Source of the DNA: Flavobacteriales bacterium UBA2426
GTDB lineage: Bacteria; Bacteroidota; Bacteroidia; Flavobacteriales_F; PHOS-HE28
DNA: 44,800 bases
NCBI GenBank assembly: GCA_002342985.1
Contig: DDRC01000056.1
Coordinates: 5,195 to 49,994 of the forward strand
Reading direction: 5' to 3'
Shown here: positions 1 through 8,779 of the stretch, in pieces
Layout of the letters: the number at the start of each line of letters is the position of its first letter
How positions within the stretch are numbered: position 1 is the stretch's first letter
Translations under genes and position numbers: made by a program
The notes under the pieces: model-generated
The model's database searches: none
What the model was told of the DNA's origin: nothing
Seen by the model: only the letters and a program-made list of their open reading frames with translations

Positions 1-1299
1 CGTGATGGCGTAGGTGACCTGCGCGCTCTCAGCGTTGCAGGTGCCGTTGCCGACGGTGGTGAGCGTGAGCGTCGCACTGCCCGCAGTGACCTCGGCGGCG
101 CTCGGCGTATACACCGCATTGAGCGCACTGCTGTTCGGTGCGAAGGACCCCGTTCCACCGCTCCACACACCACCAGCCGCACCCGCAGCAGTGCCGTTCA
201 GGTTGATGGCGCTGTTGTTCGCGCATACGGTTCCGTTCGCGCCGGCGCTCACCGTCGGTGCCGGTGTGAAGGTGATCGTCCGGTTGCTCATGGCGGCCAC
301 GCACGTGCCATTGCCCGTGGTGGTCAGCGTCAGTGTCAGCGAGCCTGCGGCGATCTCCGCAGCGGTCGGCGTGTAGGTGGCGTTCAGCGCAGTGTTGCCC
401 GGTGTGAACACACCGGTGCCGCCGCTCCAGATGCCGCCCGTGGCCACCGTGACGGCCCCGTTCAGGCTTACCGCGGCATTGTTGGCGCAGACCGAACCGT
501 TCGCTCCCGCATTGGCCGTGGGGCCCGGCGTGAAGGTCAGGGTGACCTGGTCGCTCACCGCCACGCAATTGCCATTACCCGTGGTGGTGAGGGTGAGCGT
601 CACACTGCCGCTGGCGATCTCGGCTGCGGTGGGCGTGTAGGTCACGTTCTGGTTGGTGGTGCTCGGATCGAAACTGCCAGAACCGCCGCTCCAGATCACA
701 CCCGTGGCCACCGTGAACGAGCCGCTCAGGACTGCTGCGGCGTTGTTCGAGCACAGCGACTGGTCCGCGCCGGCATTCACCGTGGGCGAAGCAGTGAAGG
801 TGATGAGCACACTGTCCTCAACGGCCTGGCACACGCCGTTGCCGGTGGTGGCGAGGTATAGCCGCACCGAGCCCGCCGTGATCTCCGCAGCGGTCGGCGT
901 GTAGGTGGCGTTCAGGTTGCTATTGGCCGGCAGGAAGGTGCCCGATCCACCCGTCCATACGCCGCCAAGTGCATTGAGGACGGATCCGTTGAGCGTTACC
1001 TGCGGGTTGTTGGAGCACACCAGCTGGTCCGGACCGGCCTCAGGCAGCGGTCGCGGAGCGAAGGTGACCACCCGGCTGTCGCTCACAGGCGTGCAGTTGC
1101 CGGTGGAGGTGAGCGTCAACGTTACCGTGCCCAAGGCGATATCCCCGAGGCTCGGCTCGTAGGTGGCGTTCAGGTCGGTGGCGCTCGGGCTGAAGGTGCC
1201 GCTGCCGTTCGTCGTCCAAATGCCGGTGGTGCTTCCGCCACTTACCGTACCCGCCAAGGGCACCACCTGATCGGCGCAGAGGGTCACGTCCGGCCCGGC
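1..1299 (-). repeat. Five in-frame tandem Ig-like repeats, period 261-264 bp
   Basis: Inside the large surface protein, the repeat-opening Ala-Gly pair recurs at bases 1299, 1038, 774, 510 and 246 on the minus strand, giving spacings of 261, 264, 264 and 264 bases (87 or 88 residues). The fifth unit is cut by the window edge. Units 2-5 are closer to one another than to unit 1, which has lost the Gly-Gly after Trp and carries TTNGSG instead. This is protein-level repetition in a coding frame, not a non-coding repeat. Confidence 0.9.
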
Positions 1300-2703
1300 G
1301 CTCACATCGATGCGGCCGGAGAACTCGGAGAAGAAGCCGTAGCGGCAACCCGTGGCGCCCCCCCCATTGATGATGGCCAGCGAGAACACGTCAGAGGTAT
1401 TGGTGACCATGAAGGCTTGGTTCACCGGCACCTGCGTGGTGTTGTACTGAATCCGGGCCGCCATCCAGGCACCGGCCGTGCCGGGCACCGCTTGGAACGC
1501 CGAAGCCGGGATCGTTGCCGTGCCAGGACCCGTCACCACGAAGTCATCCTGCGAGCCATTGCGCACCAACAGATTGAGGAAGAAGGCCTCGCTGGTGGAG
1601 CGCGTGAAGCTCAGGTTGGTGCTGCCCGCGCAGTTCAAGGGCGGCAGGATCGCCATGCCCTGCTCACAACCGAAGCCCGTCACGTGGATTGCGTATACCG
1701 GCTTGCTCGCGGAGATGTAGGTGGAGTTGTTCCCTCCCCCGGAGAGGTAATCCATGTCATGCCGGTAGTACTGCCCGGCGAAGAGCGTGGCCACCGGCGT
1801 GGCGCTTCCGTCCACGAACACCTGCGTGTTGTTCTGCACGGCCATGATGAAGAGCGACTCATCGCCGGTGGGATTCAGAGCGCCCTTCACGGCGATGTAA
1901 TCCGTGCCGAGGATGTTCACCGGCACGATCTGGTCGAGCATAAGGTCGTAGCACCCGCCGGACGGGTTGTGGTTCGAGTCATCCTTGATGGAAACGGCAA
2001 CTGGCTTGTTGGCCAGGACCACCGCGCCAGATGGGTGCGTGGCGGGATCGAAGTGGGTGGCGGGAACGGTGTTTCCACAGGAATAGGTCTGCCCCCTGTT
2101 CAGGGTGACCGTGAAGGGGGTCAGGGCAGGATGGCCATCCACCGCCACGGGCGAATAGATGAGCACCGTGGTGTTGTCCTCCGTGGCCACGATATCGAAC
2201 GAGGCGAACGCCAGATCGGCGTTGTTCGGCGAGAAGTTGTGGTTGTAGAAGGGCGCATGCTTGTGCAGCGGTATGTAGAACTCGGTGCCAAGGCCGTTGG
2301 CGCCCTTCAGCGCCATGATGTCCGGGTTGTTCGTGTTGCTGCTCTCGTAGTAGCAGGTGATGTCGGCCGTGGACTGGATCAGCAGGCCGGTGTTGCGCAC
2401 CGAATTGGTGGGGCGCGTCTCCAACTGGGCCTTCAGCGAGGTCATGTTGTAGCGCACGGCCGCATTGGCCGGCACGTTCAGCACGATCGGGCTGCCTCCA
2501 TTGAAGGCCGGATTGGCCGGTTGCGACACGGTGACCGTGGCCGCCGCATTGCCCGTGGCGACATTCAGGAAGATCGGCTCGTCCCCCGGCATGTTATGCC
2601 GCAGGGTCACGTCCGGAGGGGCCATCCAGAACTCGGTTCCCGTCTGTGCATGGAGCAGCCCGGTCAGGAGCACCCCAAGCACCCAGAGCAGTGCCTGTTT
2701 CAT
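1..2703 (-). CDS. Large secreted IgGFc-binding-like surface protein with tandem Ig-like repeats (C-terminus beyond window)
   Basis: The reading frame is open from an ATG at 2703 down to base 1 (901 codons) with no stop, so the C-terminus lies outside the window. It starts with a signal peptide (residues 1-20, MKQALLWVLGVLLTGLLHAQ). Residues about 23-460 resemble the N-terminal domain of IgGFc-binding proteins: TEFW near the start, a VVLANKPVAVS-like strand, and repeated statements of the type YIAVKG and ISASKPVYAIHVTGFG. From about residue 468 there are tandem repeats of 87-88 residues, each opening with AG(P/A)(D/N) and containing GxWSGG..F.P and the pattern TYTPTAAE. Such proteins are usually exported adhesins in Bacteroidota, often sent out by the type IX system; the sorting tail that would prove this is not visible. 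Function in adhesion or gliding is inference. Confidence 0.85.
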   Translation of the reverse strand, partial: MKQALLWVLGVLLTGLLHAQTGTEFWMAPPDVTLRHNMPGDEPIFLNVATGNAAATVTVSQPANPAFNGGSPIVLNVPANAAVRYNMTSLKAQLETRPTNSVRNTGLLIQSTADITCYYESSNTNNPDIMALKGANGLGTEFYIPLHKHAPFYNHNFSPNNADLAFASFDIVATEDNTTVLIYSPVAVDGHPALTPFTVTLNRGQTYSCGNTVPATHFDPATHPSGAVVLANKPVAVSIKDDSNHNPSGGCYDLMLDQIVPVNILGTDYIAVKGALNPTGDESLFIMAVQNNTQVFVDGSATPVATLFAGQYYRHDMDYLSGGGNNSTYISASKPVYAIHVTGFGCEQGMAILPPLNCAGSTNLSFTRSTSEAFFLNLLVRNGSQDDFVVTGPGTATIPASAFQAVPGTAGAWMAARIQYNTTQVPVNQAFMVTNTSDVFSLAIINGGGATGCRYGFFSEFSGRIDVSAGPDVTLCADQVVPLAGTVSGGSTTGIWTTNGSGTFSPSATDLNATYEPSLGDIALGTVTLTLTSTGNCTPVSDSRVVTFAPRPLPEAGPDQLVCSNNPQVTLNGSVLNALGGVWTGGSGTFLPANSNLNATYTPTAAEITAGSVRLYLATTGNGVCQAVEDSVLITFTASPTVNAGADQSLCSNNAAAVLSGSFTVATGVIWSGGSGSFDPSTTNQNVTYTPTAAEIASGSVTLTLTTTGNGNCVAVSDQVTLTFTPGPTANAGANGSVCANNAAVSLNGAVTVATGGIWSGGTGVFTPGNTALNATYTPTAAEIAAGSLTLTLTTTGNGTCVAAMSNRTITFTPAPTVSAGANGTVCANNSAINLNGTAAGAAGGVWSGGTGSFAPNSSALNAVYTPSAAEVTAGSATLTLTTVGNGTCNAESAQVTYAIT

Positions 2704-3192
2704 TCGATAAGGTCAGCCCATGAGTGGTGGGCCGGGCGTTTGTACGGCAGAAGAACCACATGGTTTGATTCGTCGATGAATCACGCCGTTTCACCGACTC
2801 CCCCATGGCGGTTCTCAAAGCACCAGCACATCCATATCGTGCTATTTATCAGGTACTTGATGGCACTAATCCTCCCATCGTAATCCACCTTGGAGGTTCC
2901 GGCTGCCCCTGGCTTTTAGCGCCTCTGGCACGCCCAAACCGCCGCAACGACACTCCATCGCCTGTGATTCAGGTATGAGCACCCAGGAATCATGGCCCGC
3001 ATGGACAGCCGCAGCCCGATGCACAGTCGCACCGGCATTGAGGTTAGGGCCGCGCATCGGCCAAGGGCCATCACCATCCAACGCCGCTAGGTCGACCAAC
3101 TGACCCATGCCTGTCCGAGTCGCAGCGGCCTTGAAGGGCAGGCCGGGAATCCCGTCCCGTACTTTGGCGCAGCCCTTGCGGCCGCGCGCCCC
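2704..3192. other. 489-base gene-free stretch
   Basis: This lies between the divergently oriented surface-protein gene (starts leftward at 2703) and the histidine kinase (starts rightward at 3193). The part around 2760-2890 is visibly less GC-rich than its surroundings. Both genes must take their promoters from here, but no clean TAnnTTTG element was found close to either start; a shortened form (TACTTTG) lies about 30 bases before the kinase start. The minus-strand frame covering 2866-3402 has no recognisable protein character and overlaps the kinase, so it is not called. Confidence 0.5.
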
Positions 3193-6100
3193 ATGTCCCG
3201 CCCATTGCCATTGCTGCTGCTCGGCGCGCTCTGCACCCTGGCGGCGCTGGTGGTGCAAGAGCCGGATGCCGACAGGCGGCTGGTGACCGAGGCGGACGCC
3301 CTGCAGAAACGGGTGTGGCAGGCGGAGCGCGAGCTGGGTGCCCTTGCCCAGGAACAGGCGCGCTACCTTACCGACTCCAGCGCCAAAGGCTGGCTCGCTC
3401 ACCAGTCAGCGTGGCTGGAGTCCGAGCGGAAGAGGACGGGCGCATCGGTTCGCGCCTGGGTCGGCGATAGCCTGGTCGGGTGGTCAGGCGACCTTTCCGG
3501 ATTGCCCGATCGGTCTGCAGCCGGGGAGCACCCATCGCTGGAAGCCAGTTCTTGGCTCCGCTCCGAGGCCGCCATCGACCGCATCCGCGTTGAAGCCTTC
3601 AGGCCGCTCTGGATCTCACCGCCTGTGCAGAATCGCTTCCTGCGGGAGTCCTTCCACCCCTCGTTCCATGTGCCGGATGGTCTGGTGGCGCACCGCGGCG
3701 GCGGTATCGGGATACCCATTCGCACGGCTGCGGGCGATGATCTGGTCCACCTGCATTGGCGTGAGGGCGCCTTGGAGCTGGGCGACTGGCTGTGGTGGCG
3801 CGGCGCGCTGCTCGGCTTGGCCTCCGCCCTGCTGCTTACCGCCTTGTGGAAGGCGTGCCGTCACCTATCCGCTCAGCGGCCTAGGACCGCAGCCTTGGGC
3901 TTCATCGGCGCGGTGGTGGTGGCCCGATGGGCGACGCTGGCCTACGGGACCGTAGCGCCCTTCGACCGTTGGCCCTTGTTCGACCCCGCCGTATACGCCA
4001 CATCCACCTGGTTCCCCTCGCTTGGCGACCTGTTGATCAATGCCGCCTTGCTTGCGCTTTGCGCTGCCTTCCTGCGCACCTTGGCCCTCCGCATGCCGCC
4101 GATTGCATCCTTCGCCGGCGCCGGGCTGGCCATTGCGCTCTTGCTCCTCCTGGGCGGTTGGGTGACCGACCTGTGCATCGGGCTGGTCAACGACAGCAGC
4201 ATCGACCTCGACCTCTACCACGTACAGGGACTTGGCGCCTATGGCGCGGTGGCGCTCATCGTGGTGGCACTGCTGCTGGGTGCCTGGTGCCTTGCGGCCA
4301 TGACGGTGGTGGGCCTCCTGATCCCAGCAGTCGGCCTGCGGCGGGGCGCGCTGCTGGCTGCGGCACTGCTCGCCGCCTCGGCAGTGCTGCATCACCTGCT
4401 GGGCAGCCGCGACACCATCCTCTTCCTCTGGCCGGCGCCGGCCCTGGGCCTGCTCGCCTGGGGGCAGGCGCGGTCGCATAGCTTCCTCATGGGAGTGCTG
4501 CTCCTGGCCACCCTTGCAGGCATCAGCACGCACATCATCGCCAAGTACATGGGGCAGCGCGAGCGCAGGGAGCGCGTGGTGCTTGCCGAGCGGCTGGCGG
4601 TGCGCGAGGACCCCGTCGTGGAGCAGCTATTCCGGGAGAGCGCCCCTGCCCTCCGGCGGGACACCGCCCTCTACCGCCTCCTTGCCTTGGGCAGCTACTG
4701 CGATGCGAGCGACCTCCTGCGCCGCATCCGCCAACCCTATTTCAGCGGCTACTGGGAGCGGTACGACCAGCGTCTGTTCGGCTATTCGCCCAATGGCGAG
4801 CTGCGTTGCGCTACGGACATGGAACCACCTCGCGGATTCGCACGGGATACCGCCTCCTTCCCTTCCGGCGTGAGCGACATGCCGGACCTGTTCATCGACG
4901 AGCGCATTGGCGGCGAGGTGTTCTACCACGCCCGCATCGCCATCATGCCCACGGATAGCGCACCCCCAGCGCAGCTGGTGGTGGAACTCAAGCCCCGGTC
5001 CCTTTCAGAAGGGCCCGGCTTCCCCGAGCTACTCCTTGCGGGCACCGATGACCTCTCGCGCCGGACGGAGCGCTACGTGCAGGCCCGCTACGTGGACGGG
5101 CTGCTGTTCGAGCAGCGGGGCCGTGTGGCGCAGCCCCAGCGCTGGGAGCGGCCCTTGGCGGAGGAGGAATGGTACCTGGCCGATGGCATGGACTACCTCG
5201 CCAAGCCCGTGGGGGGGAATGTGGTGATGGTGCTTGGCCTGCCGCACCGGAGCCTCGTGGACCGGGCCACCACCTTCAGCTACCTCTTCACCTTCTTCGG
5301 CCTTCTCCTGCTCCTGGTGCTCGCCGCTCACGCCGCGCTCACCGGCACGCTTCCCGACATGGGGATCGGTACCAAGGTGCGCGCCGCGCTGGTGCTCTTC
5401 GCCATCACCGGGCTCATCTTCTTCGGCGCGGGCTCGCAGCAGCTGCTCAGCCGCCAGTTCGAGGAGCGCGAAGCCGCCACCACACTGGAGAAGGCCCGCT
5501 CCGTGTCGCAGGAGCTGCGCAGGCGCATCGGCGATGAGCGCATCGACGGCGATGCCTATTCCGGCTACCTGCACTACCTGCTCGGCCAATTGGGCAACGC
5601 CTATTTCACAGACCTCACCCTTTATGCGCCCGATGGCCGCTGGCTGGCCTCCTCACGGCCCCAGATGTTCACCACCGGGCTGCTCGGCCCGCGACTGCAC
5701 CACATGGCATTCGCCCAGCTCTCCCTGCAGGGCCGGAGCGCCGTGGTGCATGAGGAGACCGTGGGCAGTGCCGTATTCCGCACCGCCTACATGCCGCTGC
5801 TCGACAGCCGTGGCGGACTCATCGCCTACCTGGCCCTGCCCAGCTTCGCCAACCAGGCGCAGCAGGCAGAGGAGCGCGCGCAACTGCTCGTGGCCGTGGT
5901 GAACCTCTTCGTGCTGCTCTTCGCGCTCAGCGTCCTGCTCGCCGTCTTCATCAGCAACTGGACCACCCGGCCCTTGGACCAGCTGAAGCATTCGCTGGCC
6001 GGCATGGTGCTGCGCGGGAGCAATCAGCCCTTGCTCTACCGAGGGCGCGACGAAGTGGGCGAATTGGTGGCTGTCTACAACCGCAAGGTGGGCGAGCTGC

Positions 6101-6798
6101 GCGAGAGCGCCGAGAAGCTGGCACGCAGCGAACGGGAGAGCGCCTGGCGCGAGATGGCGCGCCAGGTGGCCCATGAGGTGAAGAACCCGCTTACCCCGAT
6201 GAAGCTGGGCATCCAGCAGTTCCAGCGCACCTGGGATCCGCAGGCGCCCGACGCCCGGGAGCGCCTGGACCGCTTCGCGAAGAGCATGGTGGAGCAGATC
6301 GATGCGCTGAACGGCGTGGCCACCGCATTCTCGCAGTTCGCCCAGATGCCGGCAGCTGCACCCAGCGAGCTCGACCTCTGCGAAGCGGTACGCGCTGCCG
6401 TGGATGTGTTCCACGCCACGCCCGGCGTCAGCATCACCCACGAGGAGCATGGCCCGCTGCCCGTGCTGGCCGACAGGGAGCACATGCTGCGGGTGATCAA
6501 CAACCTGCTCAAGAACGCCGTACAGGCCATTCCGGAAGGGCGCCATGGGCGGGTCCTGGTCACGGCCAGCCGGGAGGGCGACCAGGCCAGGGTGGAGGTG
6601 CGCGACAACGGCACCGGTATCCCGTTGGATGCCCGCGATCGCATCTTCACGCCCAGCTTCACCACCAAGAGCAGCGGTATGGGACTGGGACTGGCCATGG
6701 TGAAGCGCATGGTGGAACAGGCCGGCGGCCGCGTGTGGTTCGAGAGCGAGGAGGGCGAGGGCGCGCGGTTCGTCGTGGAGCTGCCCTTGCATCGATAG
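3193..6798 (+). CDS. Very large polytopic sensor histidine kinase, NtrY-like core
   Basis: 1201 residues. A transmembrane helix near residues 5-22 is followed by an extracytoplasmic stretch, then a block of about eight hydrophobic helices between residues 198 and 452, a second soluble region, helices near 695-717 and 732-752, another soluble sensor-like region, a helix near 893-917, and a HAMP segment near 920-976. The C-terminus is a classical kinase: H-box VAHEVKNPLTPMKLG with the phospho-accepting His994, N-box NNLLKNA near 1108, DNGTGIP near 1138 and GMGLGLAM near 1163. The H-box sequence with NPLTPMKL is NtrY-like. Known role of the family: autophosphorylation and phosphotransfer to a response regulator. 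No response regulator gene is adjacent, so it appears to be an orphan here; its signal is unknown. Confidence 0.9.
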   Translation: MSRPLPLLLLGALCTLAALVVQEPDADRRLVTEADALQKRVWQAERELGALAQEQARYLTDSSAKGWLAHQSAWLESERKRTGASVRAWVGDSLVGWSGDLSGLPDRSAAGEHPSLEASSWLRSEAAIDRIRVEAFRPLWISPPVQNRFLRESFHPSFHVPDGLVAHRGGGIGIPIRTAAGDDLVHLHWREGALELGDWLWWRGALLGLASALLLTALWKACRHLSAQRPRTAALGFIGAVVVARWATLAYGTVAPFDRWPLFDPAVYATSTWFPSLGDLLINAALLALCAAFLRTLALRMPPIASFAGAGLAIALLLLLGGWVTDLCIGLVNDSSIDLDLYHVQGLGAYGAVALIVVALLLGAWCLAAMTVVGLLIPAVGLRRGALLAAALLAASAVLHHLLGSRDTILFLWPAPALGLLAWGQARSHSFLMGVLLLATLAGISTHIIAKYMGQRERRERVVLAERLAVREDPVVEQLFRESAPALRRDTALYRLLALGSYCDASDLLRRIRQPYFSGYWERYDQRLFGYSPNGELRCATDMEPPRGFARDTASFPSGVSDMPDLFIDERIGGEVFYHARIAIMPTDSAPPAQLVVELKPRSLSEGPGFPELLLAGTDDLSRRTERYVQARYVDGLLFEQRGRVAQPQRWERPLAEEEWYLADGMDYLAKPVGGNVVMVLGLPHRSLVDRATTFSYLFTFFGLLLLLVLAAHAALTGTLPDMGIGTKVRAALVLFAITGLIFFGAGSQQLLSRQFEEREAATTLEKARSVSQELRRRIGDERIDGDAYSGYLHYLLGQLGNAYFTDLTLYAPDGRWLASSRPQMFTTGLLGPRLHHMAFAQLSLQGRSAVVHEETVGSAVFRTAYMPLLDSRGGLIAYLALPSFANQAQQAEERAQLLVAVVNLFVLLFALSVLLAVFISNWTTRPLDQLKHSLAGMVLRGSNQPLLYRGRDEVGELVAVYNRKVGELRESAEKLARSERESAWREMARQVAHEVKNPLTPMKLGIQQFQRTWDPQAPDARERLDRFAKSMVEQIDALNGVATAFSQFAQMPAAAPSELDLCEAVRAAVDVFHATPGVSITHEEHGPLPVLADREHMLRVINNLLKNAVQAIPEGRHGRVLVTASREGDQARVEVRDNGTGIPLDARDRIFTPSFTTKSSGMGLGLAMVKRMVEQAGGRVWFESEEGEGARFVVELPLHR

Positions 6799-6803
6799 GC
6801 CGA

Positions 6804-6811
6804 TACATTTG
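6804..6811 (+). promoter_or_regulatory. Bacteroidota-type -7 element TACATTTG
   Basis: An exact match to the TAnnTTTG consensus known for Bacteroidota primary-sigma promoters. Only five bases separate it from the ATG of the enoyl-CoA hydratase gene, so transcription would begin at or beside the start codon. No convincing -33 TTTG was found at the usual spacing. Confidence 0.5.
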
Positions 6812-6816
6812 GGCCA

Positions 6817-7605
6817 ATGTCCTACACCAACCTCCTGGTGTCTGATGCCGATGGCATCCGCACCATCACCATCAACCGTCCCGACCAGCTCAACGCGCTG
6901 AACCGCGCCACCATCAACGAGCTGGACAGCGCACTCAACGAGGCCGAGGCCGACCGCAGCGTGCGCGTGGTGATCATCACCGGCAGCGGCCCAAAGGCCT
7001 TTGTAGCGGGGGCCGACATCAAGGAGTTCGCCCACTTCAGCGTGGAGGAGGGCCGTGCGCTCAGCGCCGATGGCCATTCCAAGCTATTCGACCATGTGGA
7101 GCGCCTGAACAAGCCCGTGATCGCTGCGGTGAACGGCTTTGCTCTCGGCGGCGGACTGGAGCTGGCCATGAGCTGCCACTTCCGCGTGGCCAGCGACAAC
7201 GCCAAGCTGGGCCTGCCCGAAGTGGGCCTGGGGGTGATTCCCGGCTACGGCGGCACGCAACGCCTGGCCCGCCTGGTGGGCAAGGGCAAGGCCATGGAGA
7301 TGATCTTCCTGGGCAGCGTGGGCATGATCAAGGCCGATGAGGCCCTGCAATGGGGACTGGTGAACCACGTTGTTCCCCAGGACCAGCTCATGGCCAAGTG
7401 CACCGAGCTCGCTGCGGCCATCGCGAAGAACAGCCCGACGGCATTGGGCGCTGCCATCCGCGCGGTGAACGCCGGGTACGAGCCCGGTGCCAACGGCCTG
7501 CAACGCGAGATCGAGGAGTTCGGCAAATGCTTCGGCACGGCAGACTTCAAGGAGGGCACCAGCGCCTTCATGGAGAAGCGGAAGGCGGAGTTCAAGGGGG
7601 AGTGA
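6817..7605 (+). CDS. Enoyl-CoA hydratase (crotonase family)
   Basis: 262 residues, normal for the family. It hydrates trans-2-enoyl-CoA to 3-hydroxyacyl-CoA, a step in fatty-acid or butyrate-type metabolism, in the cytoplasm. The oxyanion-hole segments AFVAGADIKEF (61-71) and NGFALGGGLELAMSC (106-120) are present. Both glutamates expected in an active hydratase are there: Glu115 in GGGLELA and Glu135 in LGLPEVGLG, followed by IPGYGGTQRL. It starts 18 bases after the kinase stop and has its own TACATTTG element. The window also has a CoA-transferase (scoA/scoB), which could share CoA-ester metabolism, but it is far away. Substrate chain length cannot be read from the sequence. Confidence 0.93.
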   Translation: MSYTNLLVSDADGIRTITINRPDQLNALNRATINELDSALNEAEADRSVRVVIITGSGPKAFVAGADIKEFAHFSVEEGRALSADGHSKLFDHVERLNKPVIAAVNGFALGGGLELAMSCHFRVASDNAKLGLPEVGLGVIPGYGGTQRLARLVGKGKAMEMIFLGSVGMIKADEALQWGLVNHVVPQDQLMAKCTELAAAIAKNSPTALGAAIRAVNAGYEPGANGLQREIEEFGKCFGTADFKEGTSAFMEKRKAEFKGE

Positions 7606-7633
7606 TCGGAAGATCATTCCTCTCCGCCGTTCC

Positions 7634-8143
7634 ATGAAACGATTCCATTGGCATAGGGAGGACCGGACCTTGACAATCGTCAAGAACCGCATCTTCCTTG
7701 GCGTGATGACCTTCCCTCTGGTCCTGGCCATCATCCTCTTCGGTGGTTACCTGTTGAACGGCATCATCTCCTCTAAGGCAGAGGTATCCCTCCTCTTCAG
7801 ATGGGGAACTTTCCTCGTTGTCCTCCTCGTTGTCATCACCCTCTGTTCCTTCTACATCCGGAGGTTCTTCCAGGAGCGCGATGTCGTGGTGGTCATCAAC
7901 GGGGAACGACTTTCGATCAATGACCGCGCGATCCCCCTGCAGGAAGTTGAACGCGTGGAACGCACCTTGATCTGGGGCGACAATGCGACGCGGTCATTCA
8001 GGGTGTCCCTGCGATCGAGGGATGGTGATCGTATCGTGCTGGTGTATTACGCTGATGGTCAGTCATCGCAGGACCTTGCCCAGGAATTGTCCCGGATGCT
8101 TCAATTGCCCATCCATCAAAAGGAAACGGCGTGGGGGTGGTAG
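7634..8143 (+). CDS. Small two-helix membrane protein with PH-like tail, unknown function
   Basis: 169 residues when started at the ATG at 7634 (MKRFHWHRED); an upstream in-frame extension overlaps the enoyl-CoA hydratase and is rejected. Two hydrophobic helices (about 21-43 and 55-75) are followed by an alternating charged/hydrophobic region with VVVINGERLSINDRAIPLQEVERVE, split here by its GER turn, which looks like the bacterial PH-like fold seen in small membrane proteins. A similar two-helix plus PH-like layout occurs in the minus-strand gene at 22488-23012. Codon use is less GC-rich than in the hydratase before it. I do not recognise a named family. Confidence 0.75.
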   Translation: MKRFHWHREDRTLTIVKNRIFLGVMTFPLVLAIILFGGYLLNGIISSKAEVSLLFRWGTFLVVLLVVITLCSFYIRRFFQERDVVVVINGERLSINDRAIPLQEVERVERTLIWGDNATRSFRVSLRSRDGDRIVLVYYADGQSSQDLAQELSRMLQLPIHQKETAWGW

Positions 8144-8177
8144 CGACCGTTCGGGTCAAGCTCCCGAATCGGAGTCG
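8144..8177 (+). terminator. Imperfect hairpin directly after stop codon
   Basis: TTCGGG at 8150-8155 pairs with CCCGAA at 8163-8168 across a seven-base loop, and flanking CGACCG / CGGAGTCG can extend the stem with bulges. It begins right after the TAG of the small membrane protein. There is no T-run behind it, so intrinsic termination is plausible but not certain. Confidence 0.4.
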
Positions 8178-8387
8178 TCAGCGCTGCTGGTGGTTGGCGT
8201 TTGACCTGATCTTCCACCGGTTGAACGATGCTGACCTTCAGTTGTAGCCGAACCCGGTCCTCCGCGGTCTATCCCCAGCCCCGCATTCACAACTTGTCCT
8301 ATCCGATAACGTTCATCTTCTCCGGCATGCGACCTTCGTCTTTGCAGAAGATCGGACCTGTGCGACATGGTGTTCTCCGATTGCTTT

Positions 8388-8407
8388 TCTGTGTCCATCC
8401 GTGGTTA
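8388..8407 (+). repeat. Short dispersed repeat, CTGTGTCCATCCGTGG type
   Basis: The segment CTGTGTCCATCCGTGG resembles the right arm of the inverted repeat at 11132-11162 (CTGTGTCCTCCGTG). It sits 8 bases upstream of the duplicated flippase stub, just as a related copy sits immediately upstream of the intact flippase gene at 9140-9168. Confidence 0.45.
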
Positions 8408-8414
8408 GCTTGAG

Positions 8415-8464
8415 GTGAGCATCCTCCGCAAACTCGCCGGCCGGACGGCCATCTACGGGCTGAG
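8415..8464 (+). pseudogene. Stub repeating the first 17 codons of the flippase gene
   Basis: From the GTG at 8415 the frame reads VSILRKLAGRTAIYGL, against [16 protein letters not shown] at the real flippase start (9176). Over bases 8418-8464 versus 9179-9225, 41 of 47 positions are identical. After 8464 similarity stops abruptly. The stub is therefore a broken second copy of the gene start, lying on the other side of the ParD/ParE pair. Confidence 0.75.
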
Positions 8465-8503
8465 GTGTGGTCCGACCATTCAACCAAGGATACCAAAGCA
8501 TGG

Positions 8504-8511
8504 TATATTCG
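8504..8511 (+). promoter_or_regulatory. -7 element TATATTCG before the antitoxin gene
   Basis: A TAnnTTCG match 16 bases upstream of the antitoxin ATG at 8528. It supports that ATG over the longer in-frame extension that would begin at 8465, because the extension would place the start upstream of the promoter. Confidence 0.45.
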
Positions 8512-8527
8512 CGTTGATTCCGACACC

Positions 8528-8779
8528 ATGAGCAAGAACACCTCCATCCTCTTGGGCGATCACTTCGAGGCCTTCGTGGCCAGGCTGGTGAAGTCCGGCA
8601 AGTACACCTCGGTGAGCGAAGTGATCCGCGCGGCGTTACGGCTATTCGAGGTGGAGGAAACGATGAAGGAGAGCCTGATCAAGGAACTGAAGAAAGGGGA
8701 GCGCTCCGGCTTCGTGGCGGACTTCGATGGGGACTCGTTCCTGAAGGACCTTCACCGGAAGCACGTCCGGAAGGGATGA
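8528..8779 (+). CDS. parD: ParD-family antitoxin
   Basis: 83 residues from the ATG at 8528. The N-terminus MSKNTSILLGDHFEAFV followed by SGKYTSVSEVIRAALRLFE is the ribbon-helix-helix DNA-binding domain typical of ParD-type antitoxins; the charged C-terminal third would wrap the toxin. Family role: neutralises ParE and represses its own operon. Its stop overlaps the toxin start by four bases (ATGA at 8776-8779), the usual arrangement for translationally coupled toxin-antitoxin pairs. It lies in a rearranged stretch between a flippase stub and the intact flippase, consistent with arrival by transfer. Confidence 0.9.
   Translation: MSKNTSILLGDHFEAFVARLVKSGKYTSVSEVIRAALRLFEVEETMKESLIKELKKGERSGFVADFDGDSFLKDLHRKHVRKG

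Larger units (their letters stand above)
8144..8527. other. 384-base stretch with hairpin, dispersed repeat and gene stub
   Basis: This stretch has no credible complete gene. It holds the hairpin at 8144-8177, a short dispersed-repeat-like segment at 8388-8407, the duplicated flippase start at 8415-8464 and the promoter-like element at 8504-8511. The small frame at 8228-8413 has no protein-like composition and is not called. Confidence 0.6.

Noticed and set aside
14..1162. Series of plus-strand frames repeating the same Val/Pro-rich sequence
   Set aside because: They are antisense copies of the Ig-like repeats of the surface protein and share its period.
1..1299. Possible CRISPR or non-coding tandem array
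   Set aside because: The repeats are 264 bases, in frame and translate to Ig-like units, so they are protein repeats.
1417..2883. 488-codon plus-strand frame
   Set aside because: It lies antisense to the IgGFc-like protein, is rich in Arg, Gly and His without any motif, and exists because of the GC-rich third positions of the true gene.
2866..3402. 178-codon minus-strand frame before the kinase
   Set aside because: Low-complexity Gln/Arg/Gly content, no motif, and overlap with the 5' part of the histidine kinase.
8228..8413. 61-codon plus-strand frame before the flippase stub
   Set aside because: Composition unlike neighbouring proteins and it ends inside the dispersed-repeat segment.
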